The notes under the pieces are model-generated. The model did not search any database, was not told the DNA's origin, and saw nothing but the letters and a program-made list of their open reading frames with translations. From Paraphoma chrysanthemicola (lineage: Eukaryota > Ascomycota > Dothideomycetes > Pleosporales > Phaeosphaeriaceae), in assembly GCA_020744225.1 (NCBI GenBank), contig JAGMWG010000016.1:124001-188000 (forward strand): 64,000 nucleotides of DNA, in the 5' to 3' direction. Of this stretch, positions 21,322-32,682 are shown piece after piece; position 1 is the first letter of the stretch, and each line of letters begins with the position of its first letter. The position numbers and the translations under genes were made by a program.

Positions 21322-23113
21322 TCATGCGCTCATCACCATGGCCAGCGCTAGGACAATGGTGATGGCGGTGGTGTAGATGGCGTTGCGGGAGCCGCTGATG
21401 ATGGAAGAAGCGGCACTGCTCTTCTTGCTTTGTGTTGGGTCGGGCTTAAGCACAGCGTTGACGCCTAATTTCGCGCCAATGTTGGCAACAACGGCTTGCG
21501 AGTCGCGAACTTGAATCGTGAGTTTGCCGGACCCGTCGGTGGTGAATCGATTTTCACTATCGTCAACGATGGTCGAGTTACCGGTGATGTCGTCGTAGCT
21601 CATGCCGTTCCATGTGACTTCGGTCTGTGATTCAGCTCCAGGTGCGGTGAGGTAGGAGAGGTAGACGTTCTTGTTGGCGTTGCTGGAGCCAAGATTGAGG
21701 TTGAAGGTGAATGAGTCCTTGTTCGCGACGGAGCTGTTGGATTCCTTGGAGTTGATGAGGACAACGGCCTGGAGGTTGCTGTTGGCGTATGCGGTATAAG
21801 CACGGATGCGACCATCGTAAGCGGCACCAACGTTGCTAGTCTTGAGGGACGAGATCTGTGTGGTGCCATTTCCGTTGCCGATGATTTGGGCAACGGCAGC
21901 GTGGGCGTAGTACTGCGGTCGCACAAAGGTGGTGTCATGGCCGTACATGGGAATGGGTTGCCATGCGGAGGCATTCGAGTTATCGGTCATGTGCATTTGC
22001 ACCGACGAGATGCCGATGGACGCGGCATAAAGGAAAAAGTTCAGGGTCCACAGTGACGCGCCAAATGTGTCACTGACGCCGGGCATGCCGATGGGCCCAA
22101 CGGAACTCATCTCACGCAGAACATAAGGAAGGCCCGTCTTAAGAGCGATGCCGACCTGCTTCTCCCAGTAGGCGAACTGTGTGTTGGTCTGATCCATGTC
22201 CATGAGGTCGTCAAGGGTGAGCGGTGTCTTGGTGACGCCGATAACTGCAGGGGTTAGCCAATGATGTCGCCGCATCATGCAGGGTCAACTTACAATAAAA
22301 GTAGTCGTGCTGATTCCAGACAGTCATGTAGTTATCGCCATTGCGGCCTTCCATGATGCCGTCGCTGACGAGCTGCGAGATCTCAAAGGTGGTGCCGATG
22401 GTGGACGCGGTCGCGGGCGGCTCAAAGAAGGCACATGGCAGACCCGCGGGCGTCAAGACGCGTTCGCAGACTTGCTCGCAGCGGTCGAGGAATTGGTCCG
22501 TATATACCTTGCCGGACCAGGCGCCCGACCGGAACGAGTTCTGCAGCCACAAGTCGGGCTCGTTGCCGACTTCAAACGAGTAGAGCTTGGTGTTCTTGAT
22601 GCCATCCACGGCGCCCTGTGCCAGAGCGACAATGTGGTCCGCCCAGTCGTCGTCCATGTACGCCATGTTCAGTCCAAAAGTGATGGGCGTGTCTTTGGGA
22701 AATCTGTCGAGTGCTGTGAAGTAGCCGGGGCCTATTATCATCGAGTCGGCGGCAATGGCGCCCTGTGCCTGCGAGTTCTTGTTGGGAGCCCATCGCAGCT
22801 CTGTCTTGGTCTGGTTCCACACCATGTAGTCCTGTGTATTTCCTCCCAGCCGGATGTGTGCGGGCCCGCCCGAGTAGTCGGCAAGGTTTTGCAGCAATTG
22901 CACGGAGAAGTGGTTCACATAGTCGTCGCCGCCAGTAAAGGAAAACAAATTCGAGGGCTCAATGCCAAAGCCAGCATACGAAGGGTCGAGATAGTCTGAA
23001 GCCCCGGACGGCGCAGTGGTCCCTAGAGCGATGGATAGTGAGCTCTGTGCGAGGGCGGCAGGCAGCGCTAGTATGGCTGCAATGCCAGTGCTGGTGCTTA
23101 TCGGGCGGAACAT
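21322..23113 (-). CDS. GH79 family glycosidase, GPI-anchored
   Basis: Exons 23113-22294 and 22244-21322 give 580 aa. The protein has a signal peptide (to about residue 22), a TIM-barrel region with the acid/base segment SFEVGNEPDLW (E185) and the nucleophile segment YVLREMSSVG (E318), and a C-terminal beta domain typical of GH79. The last 25 residues are hydrophobic after a Ser-rich spacer (SSAASSIISGSRNAIYTTA), which fits a GPI-anchor signal. Family members release glucuronic acid or 4-O-methyl-glucuronic acid from arabinogalactan or other glucuronides; the substrate here cannot be told from sequence. Expected location is the outer membrane face or wall. The intron junction restores the family reading YFYFIGVTKTPLTLDD. 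No defects seen. Confidence 0.85.
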
Positions 23114-24594
23114 GGTTGCTGGTATGTGTGGTGTGGATTATGGATGGAGCGAGAGGTGCGCGGATGCAACGGCCACGCCTTGAAATTAGCAACACTGGAA
23201 ATACAGCGAAAACGACAGCGGAGATGGGGTGCAATTGAGCGAATGCAGGGGCGGCGGTGCGGAGGAAAAGGAAGGGAGCGGAAGGTGATGGCTGGGGTGT
23301 GGATGGTGAAATGGCCGGGCGCGGCAGGGCAGGGCTATCAAAAGTCAACAAGATTCTCGCATGCGTCACTTATTTGCAAGGCGGCTCCACTCCCGTCGCG
23401 CCTTTTGCTTCGTATGGAGCAGCGAGCGGCGGCGGGACTGCGCGGAGCGAGTGGGCACCATGATATCATTACTGTCAGACGGTGCCCACGCTGCTGCCAC
23501 TGACTGGCATCCAGAGCCTCCGAGACAGCTGCCCGCTGAGCGAGCCTCAATTGTCGCCGTGTGTTGCGGTCGATACGCGTCAGCACCGCTCGTGTGGCCT
23601 GCGCTGAAGCCTAGAGCGGTAACTGGCAAATGGTGGCGTCTCGGATCGCTGGGCTACTTCCGAAACAGTCTAATCTATTATGAGCGACACCCGACTGCAG
23701 ATCAAAGGATTGCGCGAAGCTTGATTTTCGCAGGATCAGGATGCATCGATGCATGCCGTGCCATCATTGCCCACGCTGCATCCGGCTGCCGTCTCGCTGT
23801 GCTCGAGCATACAAGAACATCACGCTCACAGCAGCGTCGTCTGCGCGCAGAAAGGCACGCGGGTGCGACATTGTCGCAAATGAACGACAGCCACCTGGCC
23901 TGCATTCAGCCTCAATGGTTCCTGAAAATCGCAGATACATTGGCCCATGGTGACGCCGCCCGCAGAGCTTGTTGTATTGCCCAGCCTCCACCATGTTCCC
24001 GCACGCCCAGCGTTGCAGCTTTGCTTCCGGCTCCACCACTGTGAACGTCATGGCGCTGCACCTCGCATCCCCCTTGCCAGCACCAGCCCGTTCTCGAAGC
24101 TTTGTTACCGTCACCTCAGCCACCTTGAAAACAGAAAAAGACAGTGCCGGCATACCCGCACCAGCAGCGTCAACCACGCCAAGCCCATCCGCTGCACACC
24201 GGTAGACTTACAATAACTAAATTCTTGTTTGAACATCGCCGCCCAGTACAAAGCGCCGCTCGTTCCGTCGTTAGCGGGCGGCTATGATGCCATGGGTGAA
24301 TGTATTCAATTGCGATCCGCTCTCGTAGTGTTGTTGAGCGTCTGCAAGCCATGGGCTTCTAGCCAGCTGTGCGCCAACCTCCCTACCTTAGCCTCTGCAG
24401 CCTCGCTCCGCTCGCGCATCATTTGTTGTGGTTTTCTCTTTTTCCTGATGCCATTGCATTTCGTCCCGCGGGCTTGAACTCAATTTCCTATGTCATTACA
24501 TTAGTCCAGCTCGTTCGCTCTGGTGCTGTCAATGTTCCAGCCCACGCTTCGTTGCGCTCGCGCCACAACGTGGTAATGCGCTGGTAGACACGCA
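23114..24594. other. 1.5-kb upstream region of the GH79 gene, no gene recognised
   Basis: GC-rich, with many overlapping frames of no recognisable content. I find no repeat or RNA gene. Confidence 0.45.
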
Positions 24595-25186
24595 TCAGTT
24601 GGTATCCAATTGCAAGGTGCGCAGCCTCACATCGGTGCGGAACACGCCGTTGTTGACTCCAGGCTTGGAAGAAGTTGGAGTGGGTGCGCCGCCCAAGATG
24701 TTCAATGGGTCACGCAGATTCTGAGCATCGAGTTGAGCACGAAGAGCAGGATACTCTAATATCTCGGTGGAAGATCATGAGCTGGCATTATCTTCCTAAT
24801 GCTGCAGAAGAACGAACTTCTTAAGTAAAAGAACGCCCGGCCTCCTTATGGATCTCCCTGCACGTGCGCAACAGCACCAGGCTGAGCATCCTGGTGACGT
24901 TTCGTGGTGTGATCTGGATCTTGTCGTCAAAGAGAAGGGTGTGAGCATATGTGCCTTGACGAACCAAGCTGGGCTGGTCAAGGAGGCTTATCTCCCAGGG
25001 ATCGCTCGCGTGGCTTTTGTGTGCATCGCTCCGTTCTGATTGGCAGTAGATCTGTTGCACCCTCTTACAGGAGCGATGTACCCGCTTGCTGAGTCGTCCA
25101 TGTATTTGGAGCGGTTCTGCTGGAGCGACTGCAGGCTCACAATCGCTTAGCGTCGATATCGGATTGCCCGTGTTGGTCTTGCGCAC
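24595..25186 (-). pseudogene. remnant of an F-box-like fungal gene
   Basis: The upstream frame starts MRKTNTGNPI and reads YAHTLLFDDKIQITPRNVTR and LLRTCREIHKEAG, a pattern common in fungal F-box-like/DUF proteins (LLRTCRQIHxEA). It then stops at TAA; the +1 frame continues GVLLLKKFVLL and stops again. Closer to 24595 another minus-strand frame gives a protein-like C-terminus (EYPALRAQLDAQNLRDPLNI, ending LRTLQLDTN). The two pieces are probably head and tail of one gene with a deletion and a frameshift between them. They might belong to different genes. Family recognition is by pattern only. Confidence 0.35.
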
Positions 25187-25561
25187 TATGAGGACGAAAT
25201 GGTTGCGAGAGTAGAATGACGCCTGGAAACGCCTTGGTATGAGATACGACCATGGCTATATTTACTGCCATATACTCAGCAGAACATGAACGCGGTCGTG
25301 TGAAGGTGGCTGACAGGCATCATGGTCCAGTGATTAAAGTAAATTAGTGAAAGCTCCTAGATGAAGGATGCCTGTATCTTGCGGTCACGTCGACATGATC
25401 AGGGACACAGCCGCATTCCGTGTCTTCTTCATTTTCATGAGCGCCGTGTTGGTCTCGAGCACTCGAACTAAACAGACACAGGAAGTCACGGTTGCATTAG
25501 AGGGAAAGAGCAGTTGGGTATTTGGCAACAAAATCAATTCTAAATATACCGAAACCAAGGC
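25187..25561. other. short intergenic region
   Basis: Nothing recognised. Confidence 0.5.
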
Positions 25562-27025
25562 TCACGCGAGTGGTGGAATGCCCGGCCCATAAACTTCTCT
25601 CCGCTCCAAAGCCGCTTCCTCGACCGTCTTCTGTCGTGTCAACCTTGTAGGCGTCCTTGACATCGCATCCACTTTGGACGAAGAATCTTCTAGCGACGGC
25701 CCAGCCTCTACGTCCTTTCCAACGCTCTGCTCATCATCATGCTCCTCAAGCTTGTACGCGAGGTGGCAAGCGCGCAGATGCGTGAGCGTGGTCGTGATGT
25801 TTGCTAGCACCCACCAGCCAAATAGGATAGGTAAAGCTCGGTAGAGACGGTTGTGTGCACCGCCACTCCATATGGTCACCATGACGGAGTACGCTTCGTG
25901 GCTCGGAAGTGCGATGCCCCAGTGGTAGAATCCAGCCTGTACTTCGAGAGGGCTGAGGGCGCTGGCGATGTTGAGCAGCACCCACAGCAGAACAACGAAT
26001 GGCATGACTGGAAGAGGTGCGATTGTCGAGATACTGTCAAGGATCAGGAGATGGATGTGCATAAGCAGCCACACTATCATCCATGTTAGGACAAACTGGT
26101 TGCCATTTACATCCCAATTTTCCCGGAATGCCCAATAGTATCCGGCCTGGCACAACGCGGCTCCGAATGTGAAGAGCACACCGGCGATGCGGCGGAAACG
26201 CAGACTGGAGAGGACCGTCATTTTCTTGTAGAGATTGTGCATGCCGAGCACGCCGTTGAGGACGAGGAGAAAGAAGAACTGCTGCAAGATAGGCATGGCC
26301 ATTGAGACCGTGTTCATGAGGATGGACGTGCCGAAAGTCGCAGCATGAATATTAGTTGCTGCCGCCTGGATTGGATTGAGGAGAGCTTGAACGGCTGCAG
26401 AGTCCGTAGTGTTGACCAGGTGTGACGCTTGCGTGCCGTTAAGCTTATTGTAGGCAAGGCGCGTAGCAGCGACAAGCTGGTTCATGTGGCCTTGTACGAT
26501 TGCATTTGCAAAGGTCGTGTAGTACTGCTGATTCCAGACGTAGTGCAGCGCGTTGGAAGAATTGTAGGTAGCCGCCGCCTGGCCACCTTGGAGAGCAGCA
26601 GCTAGTCGCGTCGATGCTCCCTCCGTGGTTATGATTGAGGCCCAGTAGTCTCCGCGCCATACAGCTTGGTATACTTCTGATTCAGAGGGGTAATTCTGCG
26701 GTGTGTAGAACTCAAGAGTGAAAAAGCCGGGCCCTTTCAGTTGTGAGTATGCTGCCTGCATCGCCTGACCAACGACTCCGCCGTCATAGTCTACGGCAAG
26801 GATATGGAAAGCTGCATGCCGTCCAGGCGAGAGGTATAAAGTTCCGTACATGTAGCTAAGACATGCTAGAAACCACAGCATGAATGCTATTCCGCCCGCT
26901 GTGATTTGGATGATGACCTTCTTGCGTATGCCTCGCCATTCTTGATCTCTGAAGTGTGTGCGATTCTTGTCGTCCAGGGTTGGCTTGCCTTCGAAATGGC
27001 GAAGCCGATTAAGGAAGCTAAACAT
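25562..27025 (-). CDS. DUF3533 / SNG1-like integral membrane protein, 487 aa
   Basis: A single exon. A cytosolic N-terminus with KNRTHFRDQEWRG is followed by one membrane helix (about residues 38-62, ending LSYMYGTLYLSPG), a large extracytosolic domain of about 200 residues with N-glycosylation sites, and then five further helices between about 235 and 420 (for example MAMPILQQFFFLLVLNGVLG and FVLTWMIVWLLMHIHLLILD). The architecture of one helix, a large lumenal domain and a helix bundle, with conserved VDYDGG and YNSSNALHYVWNQQY segments, is that of the DUF3533 family, which includes yeast SNG1 (nitrosoguanidine resistance). SNG1 is a plasma-membrane protein linked to drug and sulfite tolerance and lipid asymmetry. 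The acidic, Ser-rich tail is cytosolic. The gene diverges from the acyl-CoA ligase. Confidence 0.85.
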   Translation of the reverse strand: MFSFLNRLRHFEGKPTLDDKNRTHFRDQEWRGIRKKVIIQITAGGIAFMLWFLACLSYMYGTLYLSPGRHAAFHILAVDYDGGVVGQAMQAAYSQLKGPGFFTLEFYTPQNYPSESEVYQAVWRGDYWASIITTEGASTRLAAALQGGQAAATYNSSNALHYVWNQQYYTTFANAIVQGHMNQLVAATRLAYNKLNGTQASHLVNTTDSAAVQALLNPIQAAATNIHAATFGTSILMNTVSMAMPILQQFFFLLVLNGVLGMHNLYKKMTVLSSLRFRRIAGVLFTFGAALCQAGYYWAFRENWDVNGNQFVLTWMIVWLLMHIHLLILDSISTIAPLPVMPFVVLLWVLLNIASALSPLEVQAGFYHWGIALPSHEAYSVMVTIWSGGAHNRLYRALPILFGWWVLANITTTLTHLRACHLAYKLEEHDDEQSVGKDVEAGPSLEDSSSKVDAMSRTPTRLTRQKTVEEAALERREVYGPGIPPLA

Positions 27026-28183
27026 ATGCGGGGTTTTCTTGTTGTCAAGTTGTGTGCTGTGTATTTGGGATTATCCACGACGACTGGTCGGCCGATTGGA
27101 TGACCTGGGTGTGCGTGTACCGCTTCTCGGGTACTGGCCGCTGGATGTGTTGGGTGCTATGATGGTAACGGGGCTCTACGCTCCATGTATTTATCTGTCA
27201 TCACTTCTCATGGTGCCCGCATCATGCTACATACTGTATGCCTCAGCCCGGCGTCACGCTCGTGATGACCGTTCCTCCGACCTGCCTCGGCCGAGATCGT
27301 TTTGGCAATCTCATGCGCAGAAGATTTTCAGCTCGAGAATACACCGAAAAGTGCGAAAAGCCACATCCAAATATGTGTTGGGCCTGCTGTGAACGGCACA
27401 TATTACTGGTGCATCTACATCGAGATGTGCAGGGTGATGGTGGTGCCATGTGAAAGTCGGAGGGAGGGTGTCGGAACCACCGACGATGCAGGTCATTGCT
27501 GACAGCTCGGCTGGACATGCGACTTTGACGCGAGGACCGAGCCGGTGATTTGAAGTAAGATTTCGCCGGTTTGCAGTCGCCGGAGCAATAGTGCTCCCTT
27601 TCAGAAGAAGGAAGAGTAGCTATTGCCTAGGTGATGTGAATGATCACGTGTCAATTCCACTCCTGCGCCTGTGCAAGCTCCGTTAGGACAACAAATCCAT
27701 TTGATCCGTAAATTCATCTACAGGCGGTGCAAAGAGATACAAATATAGCAAGAGTAGTGAAGACAGCCTGTATGCAATAGCCTAGTGGCCCTTGGTGTGT
27801 TGTTAAGATTGTCCTGCAGACCTTGACGCACGCGAAGGCATTCGGGTCTGTCTCACATGAGATGTTTAGGCCCAGTACCCAGGCGTTTGATCAGGTGCAG
27901 CAAAGGCGTGATATGTAGAATACATTTTGGTCCAAGATGTCTCGTCAATGCTTGTCGTGGTCGAAGCTGATCCCCGCACTAGCGAAGTCGCGTCACGTCC
28001 AACGGCAAGCTCCCACTTCAATGCTTACACTGACGCCCGCCTTGCGAGTCGAATTCTACAATCCCGCGCAGCAATGGATGCAGACATGCGCCCGCACACT
28101 GACAGGTGTATGCCTCGTCTGAGGGACGACTCTGCTAGTGTTCGGCATCGCTCGAGCCATTCGCAACCACAGCAAATCGCATC
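27026..28183. other. divergent promoter region between DUF3533 and acyl-CoA ligase genes
   Basis: A 1.16-kb region shared by two divergent genes. No convincing protein frame is present. Confidence 0.5.
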
Positions 28184-29953
28184 ATGTCTGCCATAACGAC
28201 CTTCATTAATGAGAATGGACTGAGGATATATAAGAATCCAAAGCAAGTAAATGTGCCCAGACTAGACTTGTCTACTCTGCTGTTCGGTATCACGTCCCCC
28301 AACCTCGTCGCTGCGACAGCTTAATTGACGGGTCTAGATTCCGAACACGGTCTCGCTGAAGAAGACACGCCTCTCCACCTATCCGCGTCAAACCCAGACA
28401 TTTACCTCACCAAAGCCACGCTCCGTGCCCTCTCCGAACGCATCGCACACTTCCTCCGACATCGGTTCTCGGTCGGCTCGCAAGGCCCATACAAGGATGT
28501 CGTTGTCGTGTGTTCGGCAGGGCAACCGGCGGCCGCGGCCATGTTCTACGGCATAATCGCCGCAGGTGGTGTCTTCAGTGCTGCGTCGCCGTCGTACACA
28601 CCTGAAGAACTCGCCAGGCAGGTCACACAGGGCAAGAGCAACCTGCTGGTTGTGAGTCCAGACAAGGTCGAGGTCGGGGAAAAGGCAGCACGCATAGCTG
28701 GCTTGGGACTTGATCGAATCATTGTTCTGGGCAGCGAACCCGCTTGGAATATCAGCAGTCTGGTAGGGAGCATGTCTGTCGATCATCGCAACGGTCCACG
28801 GCTGCTGTGGAGAAGAGTTACAGATGAAGCGGAACTCAAGCGCAGCTTGATTGTGCTGTTGTACAGCTCGGGAACCACCGGAGTTCCGAAGGGTGTCATG
28901 CTGTCTCACTGGAATCTGGTCAATCAGCTCTATATCCCAAGCGTGCAGGCGCGAGCACATGTTGCAGCAGCCGTTGAGGCAGGTGAACCGGCACCGTCGC
29001 CCTTCCGTACTCTCGCTCACCTACCCATCGCGCACATAGCAGGTGTCTTTGGGTATCTAATCTCGCCCATGTTCAGCGGTGGAGCGGTGTACTGGATGGA
29101 GAAGTTCTCTTGGAGACCATTCTTGGACAACATGAAAAAGCTGCAGATCACGGGCTTCTATACCGTTCCAAGCATCTTCCTCCGCATCGCGAAGAGTCAA
29201 GATGTTACCGACCATTTTGATACTGTGGAAACTGCCATCACAGGAGCTGCGCCCATGGACGCTGAGTTGCAACAGGCTGCCAATGCCAGGTTGGGCAAGG
29301 GGATGACCAGAATCAGTCAAACCTGGGGCTTGAGCGAGACCACAGGCGCTGTGACGGCGATGCCACGCGGAGCATCGGACATCTCTGGTAGTATCTCTCC
29401 TGTGCTCCCAAACATGGAGATGCGTATCGTTGCTGACGAGTATAACGACGTAAGACCGGGCACGCCTGGTGAGATTATCGTGCGCGGCCCGCTCGTCACA
29501 AATGGCTACTTCAACAATCCCGAGGCCACGGCTGCCACGTTCCACGACGGTTGGTTCTGTACCGGTGACATTGCCGTAGATCGTGACGGGAAATTCTACG
29601 TGGTAGATCGCAAGAAAGAACTTCTCAAGTACAAAGGCTTGCAGATTGCGCCAGCAGAAATTGAGAACCTTCTCATCACACACCCGCAGATTTTGGAGGC
29701 TGCTGTTGTTGGCATACCTATTGAGGGCGGTAGTGAGGTGCCTCGCGCTTATGTCGTGCCGCGACAAATCGGGACGTTGAGCGAAGACGACGTGAACAGT
29801 TTCGTCAAAGGACGACTAGCAGACTACAAGCAATTGCGAGGTGGAGTGCGCTTCGTTGACGAATTACCCAAGAACGCAGTTGGCAAGATTCTCAGGCGCG
29901 AGCTCCGAGATCGTGCTAATGCGGAAGAGGGTGGTGTGAAAGCAAGGCTTTGA
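28184..29953 (+). CDS. peroxisomal-type acyl-CoA ligase (4-coumarate-CoA-ligase-like)
   Basis: Exons 28184-28286 and 28338-29953 give 572 aa. The N-terminus MSAITTFINENGLRIYKNPK only joins the body through a 51-nt intron, which removes an in-frame TAA. ANL-superfamily motifs are clear: the P-loop LLYSSGTTGVPKG (about residues 209-220), QTWGLSETTGAV, GWFCTGDIA, DRKKELLKYKGLQIAPAEIE and the C-terminal catalytic Lys in PKNAVGKILRREL. The enzyme adenylates a carboxylic acid and transfers it to CoA. The last three residues, ARL, fit a PTS1 peroxisomal signal, as in fungal 4CL-like and phenylacetyl-CoA-ligase-like enzymes. The substrate cannot be told from sequence. It is not embedded in a visible biosynthetic cluster. 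Confidence 0.9.
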
Positions 29954-31398
29954 GCGACCCGATGGCTGGGTTCGTCGCATTTTCTGGGGTACATTGGCAT
30001 ATCTTGGGTCTTATCTTGGGCCAGCCCATCACATGACGCCGCAACGCCAGGTCGAGCCTTTTGGCGAGCGGAGAGCTTGGTAAACCAAGGCGTTCCGCTT
30101 CAACACGTAATAGTCAATATCGAGCCGTCTTGTCCTGTGCTGAGAAGGGCATGGCCAAGTTCGTCTATTGTGAAGCAACTGCGAAAACATTCAAGAGCCA
30201 TCGTAACGTTCTGTGCGAGATCGCAGTACCATCGGCACCTCTCTCGATCACAGTGTCATACCGCTTCTTACGATGCATGAGCAGTCTCTTACTTTTTCCA
30301 CGTGCATGTACCACCCACGACCACGATGCGGTGCAGCATGTACGTATGCGCTGTAGCTGATTACAACCTACCACGTTGACTGTCTGTAAAACCATGTTCC
30401 ACAACTAGTAAACTTGTCCGCATACACAAGAGAATCGCATCGAACCTTCGGTCGTATTATCGGACTCGCACTCTGGGCATTGCGGGCGCCTAGAAAAACG
30501 CCCAGACGTGGGCCGTTGCACGAACCCCGCCTGCGTCATCATGGCATTCGTGAACGAGAACACAAAATCCTTCATCTGAGCAGACGGACACCTTCGTCCG
30601 ACATACGTGCAAGTAATCCACGATGTCCGTCGTGACTCATAATAAGAGTTCGGAGTCTACTCATCTCCGACAATGGCACCATGTCAGCACTCGAAGATGT
30701 GGAAGCAGAAACGGCCGTATTCTCGCAAACTCTTATTCCCACCTCAACAACCCAAACGCCGAGCGCTCTGCTATTCTCCCGCTGCCTACCCTCCACCATG
30801 CGTCATCCCTGCACTATCACACAAAGATAACACTTGCCATGAATCTAGACTCCGCTGGCAATACGCTAACGCGTCCTCAGCGCTCTGCTTGGTGCTCGTC
30901 CCCTTGGCTGGCGGAGAGGAGAGGACGCTAATGACCGCGGGACCACCCCCATTGGGCACACAGCGTCCGGGTAAGACGGCACTGGTACGAAAAGTACGCC
31001 GCGTGCTGAACTTGCCACGCGTTGGTGCAGGACCGAGGCCGAATCAGCGCGGCGGATGTAAAGGCGGAGATAGCGTTGAGGCATGGGGTGATCGGTAGCA
31101 ACGGTGATTGGCTAAGGGATTGCTTGTGTGAGGCTTGAGTGTCGGGGATAGGGTTTCGGGCGTGGGACAAAGGTGGAGCTGGGGTGAGGCGCCTTGGGAG
31201 CGAGGTGGTGAGATGGGAAGTATATAGTGAGGGTGAGCCCCGCTTGATGAGAGGTTAATTATCATCACGATATCACAAGGCTGAAGTATCATCATTCTGA
31301 ATAATATCATCATCAGAGCTTACTTCTTCATCGACATCAACATCAAACACTACTACGCCAGCAAACCTCACTACCGACTTCAAACCAACAACAACAAA
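29954..31398. other. intergenic region, about 1.4 kb
   Basis: The right end (31265-31398) is a long CA/AT-rich leader without G-runs, typical of the 5' leader of the following small gene. The remainder shows no protein-like frame, RNA gene or repeat. Confidence 0.45.
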
Positions 31399-31602
31399 AT
31401 GTCTTCCCCAATCACCCAATACGTCTACATTCCCAACCTCGTTGGTCGTCAAATGCTCCGCATCCCAATTGACGACGTTGAAGCGGAAGGCCACATCTCC
31501 ATCACAAACACTGCTACATCCACATCATCACCATCAACACCATCTTACGCACGCAACTCCTCGCCTTCGCCGAGCATGTCGAGCGTTGAGGAAAGCGAGT
31601 GA
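31399..31602 (+). CDS. small hypothetical protein, 67 aa
   Basis: The ATG sits in an excellent fungal context (CAACAACAACAAAATGTC) after an unstructured CA-rich leader. The peptide starts MSSPITQYVYIPNLVGRQML, then an acidic stretch (IDDVEAEG), and ends in a Ser/Thr/Pro-rich tail (STSSPSTPSYARNSSPSPS) with a final SVEESE. No signal peptide or membrane segment is present. The Ser-Pro pairs are likely phosphosites. I do not recognise a family. The coding appearance rests on context and composition only. Confidence 0.45.
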   Translation: MSSPITQYVYIPNLVGRQMLRIPIDDVEAEGHISITNTATSTSSPSTPSYARNSSPSPSMSSVEESE

Positions 31603-32682
31603 TGAGTGCAATTCCACAAATGCAATTGGCATGAATGGAATAACGCACTCTCAAGCCGCCAAAGGAAATCAGCGGGAGAGACCGCCATGATCAACGAAGC
31701 AAACAACGTTTTTCACCAGCACAAGCAAAAAACGAACTTAGGTTGTTGAGCTGCTGTACATCACCATCACAAAGCATCGCAAGCATGCATGCACAAACGT
31801 TCACAAAAGTCACAAACCCTGTGTCGGCCCGACTCCCCAACTCCACCAGCTTTCACGCAAATCCTCACCGATCTGACGTCACGCGCTGCTTCCACAGAGC
31901 CGCAGATATTCGTCTCGAGGCGAAATCCCTCGAGGATCTTTTTCCTCCCAAGATTCAATATTTCTGAGACGGGGCAAAGGAAATCGTGCTGGCTGGGATG
32001 TTTTCAGGGATGGGTGGTTGATCACTAAGCGAAGGAAGCTTGGTGGAAAAAGCACGCGATTTTTGCATAACGAATATCGTGACTGGATTGGGAAGGAATG
32101 TGCGGTGTTGGATGGGCTTGGCGGGGTGGAAGCGGGGAACCTGGGAAGTTTCGATCGGTGTAGCTAGCTATGTAATTAGCAGGCATAATCGTAATATGTT
32201 CATGTTACTATGTTGCGGAGTGCGTGTGTGATTTGTATTTGTAGGTGTTTTGACTGCGATGTGAATTGGGGCTTTGAGAATTGAACCGCGTTGCCTATGT
32301 TTTCCAATTTAGTTGTCTAGCTTGTGCATTGCTCTGATAACATGTGTGGTGATGCTTGCTTAAGTGCTATCAGAAAGTCCTGCTAGCAGAGCACACTTCT
32401 TCTTAAATTCTCTGTTTGCATCAAGACGTGTAAGGATCAGATAGATCTTGCCGTTCTTCATCGTCGGACGATGAGCATTCATTCCGCCACGCCTGTTCAA
32501 CGATGTTAATGATGCCTAGTGGTCGTTGTAGTGTCTGTCCCTTCGAAGAACAGACATCACAAACGCTTATGACTCTGTTTCGGCTGCAAACTGCGCTTGG
32601 GAGCTGTTGGATGACTGCTAGAGGATATTGCAGTCACTGTGCAGTAAATGACCTAAAATTCATGTTTTTCCTAAAGGAACAC
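31603..32682. other. intergenic region, about 1.1 kb
   Basis: 3' ends of flanking genes; the middle is AT-richer. Nothing recognised. Confidence 0.5.

Noticed and set aside
22277..22999. 240-aa plus-strand frame inside the GH79 gene
   Set aside because: Antisense shadow of a well-supported GH79 coding exon.
23361..24044. 227-aa plus-strand frame upstream of GH79
   Set aside because: Arg/Ala/Cys-rich reading typical of non-coding GC-rich DNA; no domain, and overlapping frames of similar length exist in other phases.
29057..29767. 236-aa minus-strand frame within the acyl-CoA ligase
   Set aside because: Antisense to conserved ANL motifs.
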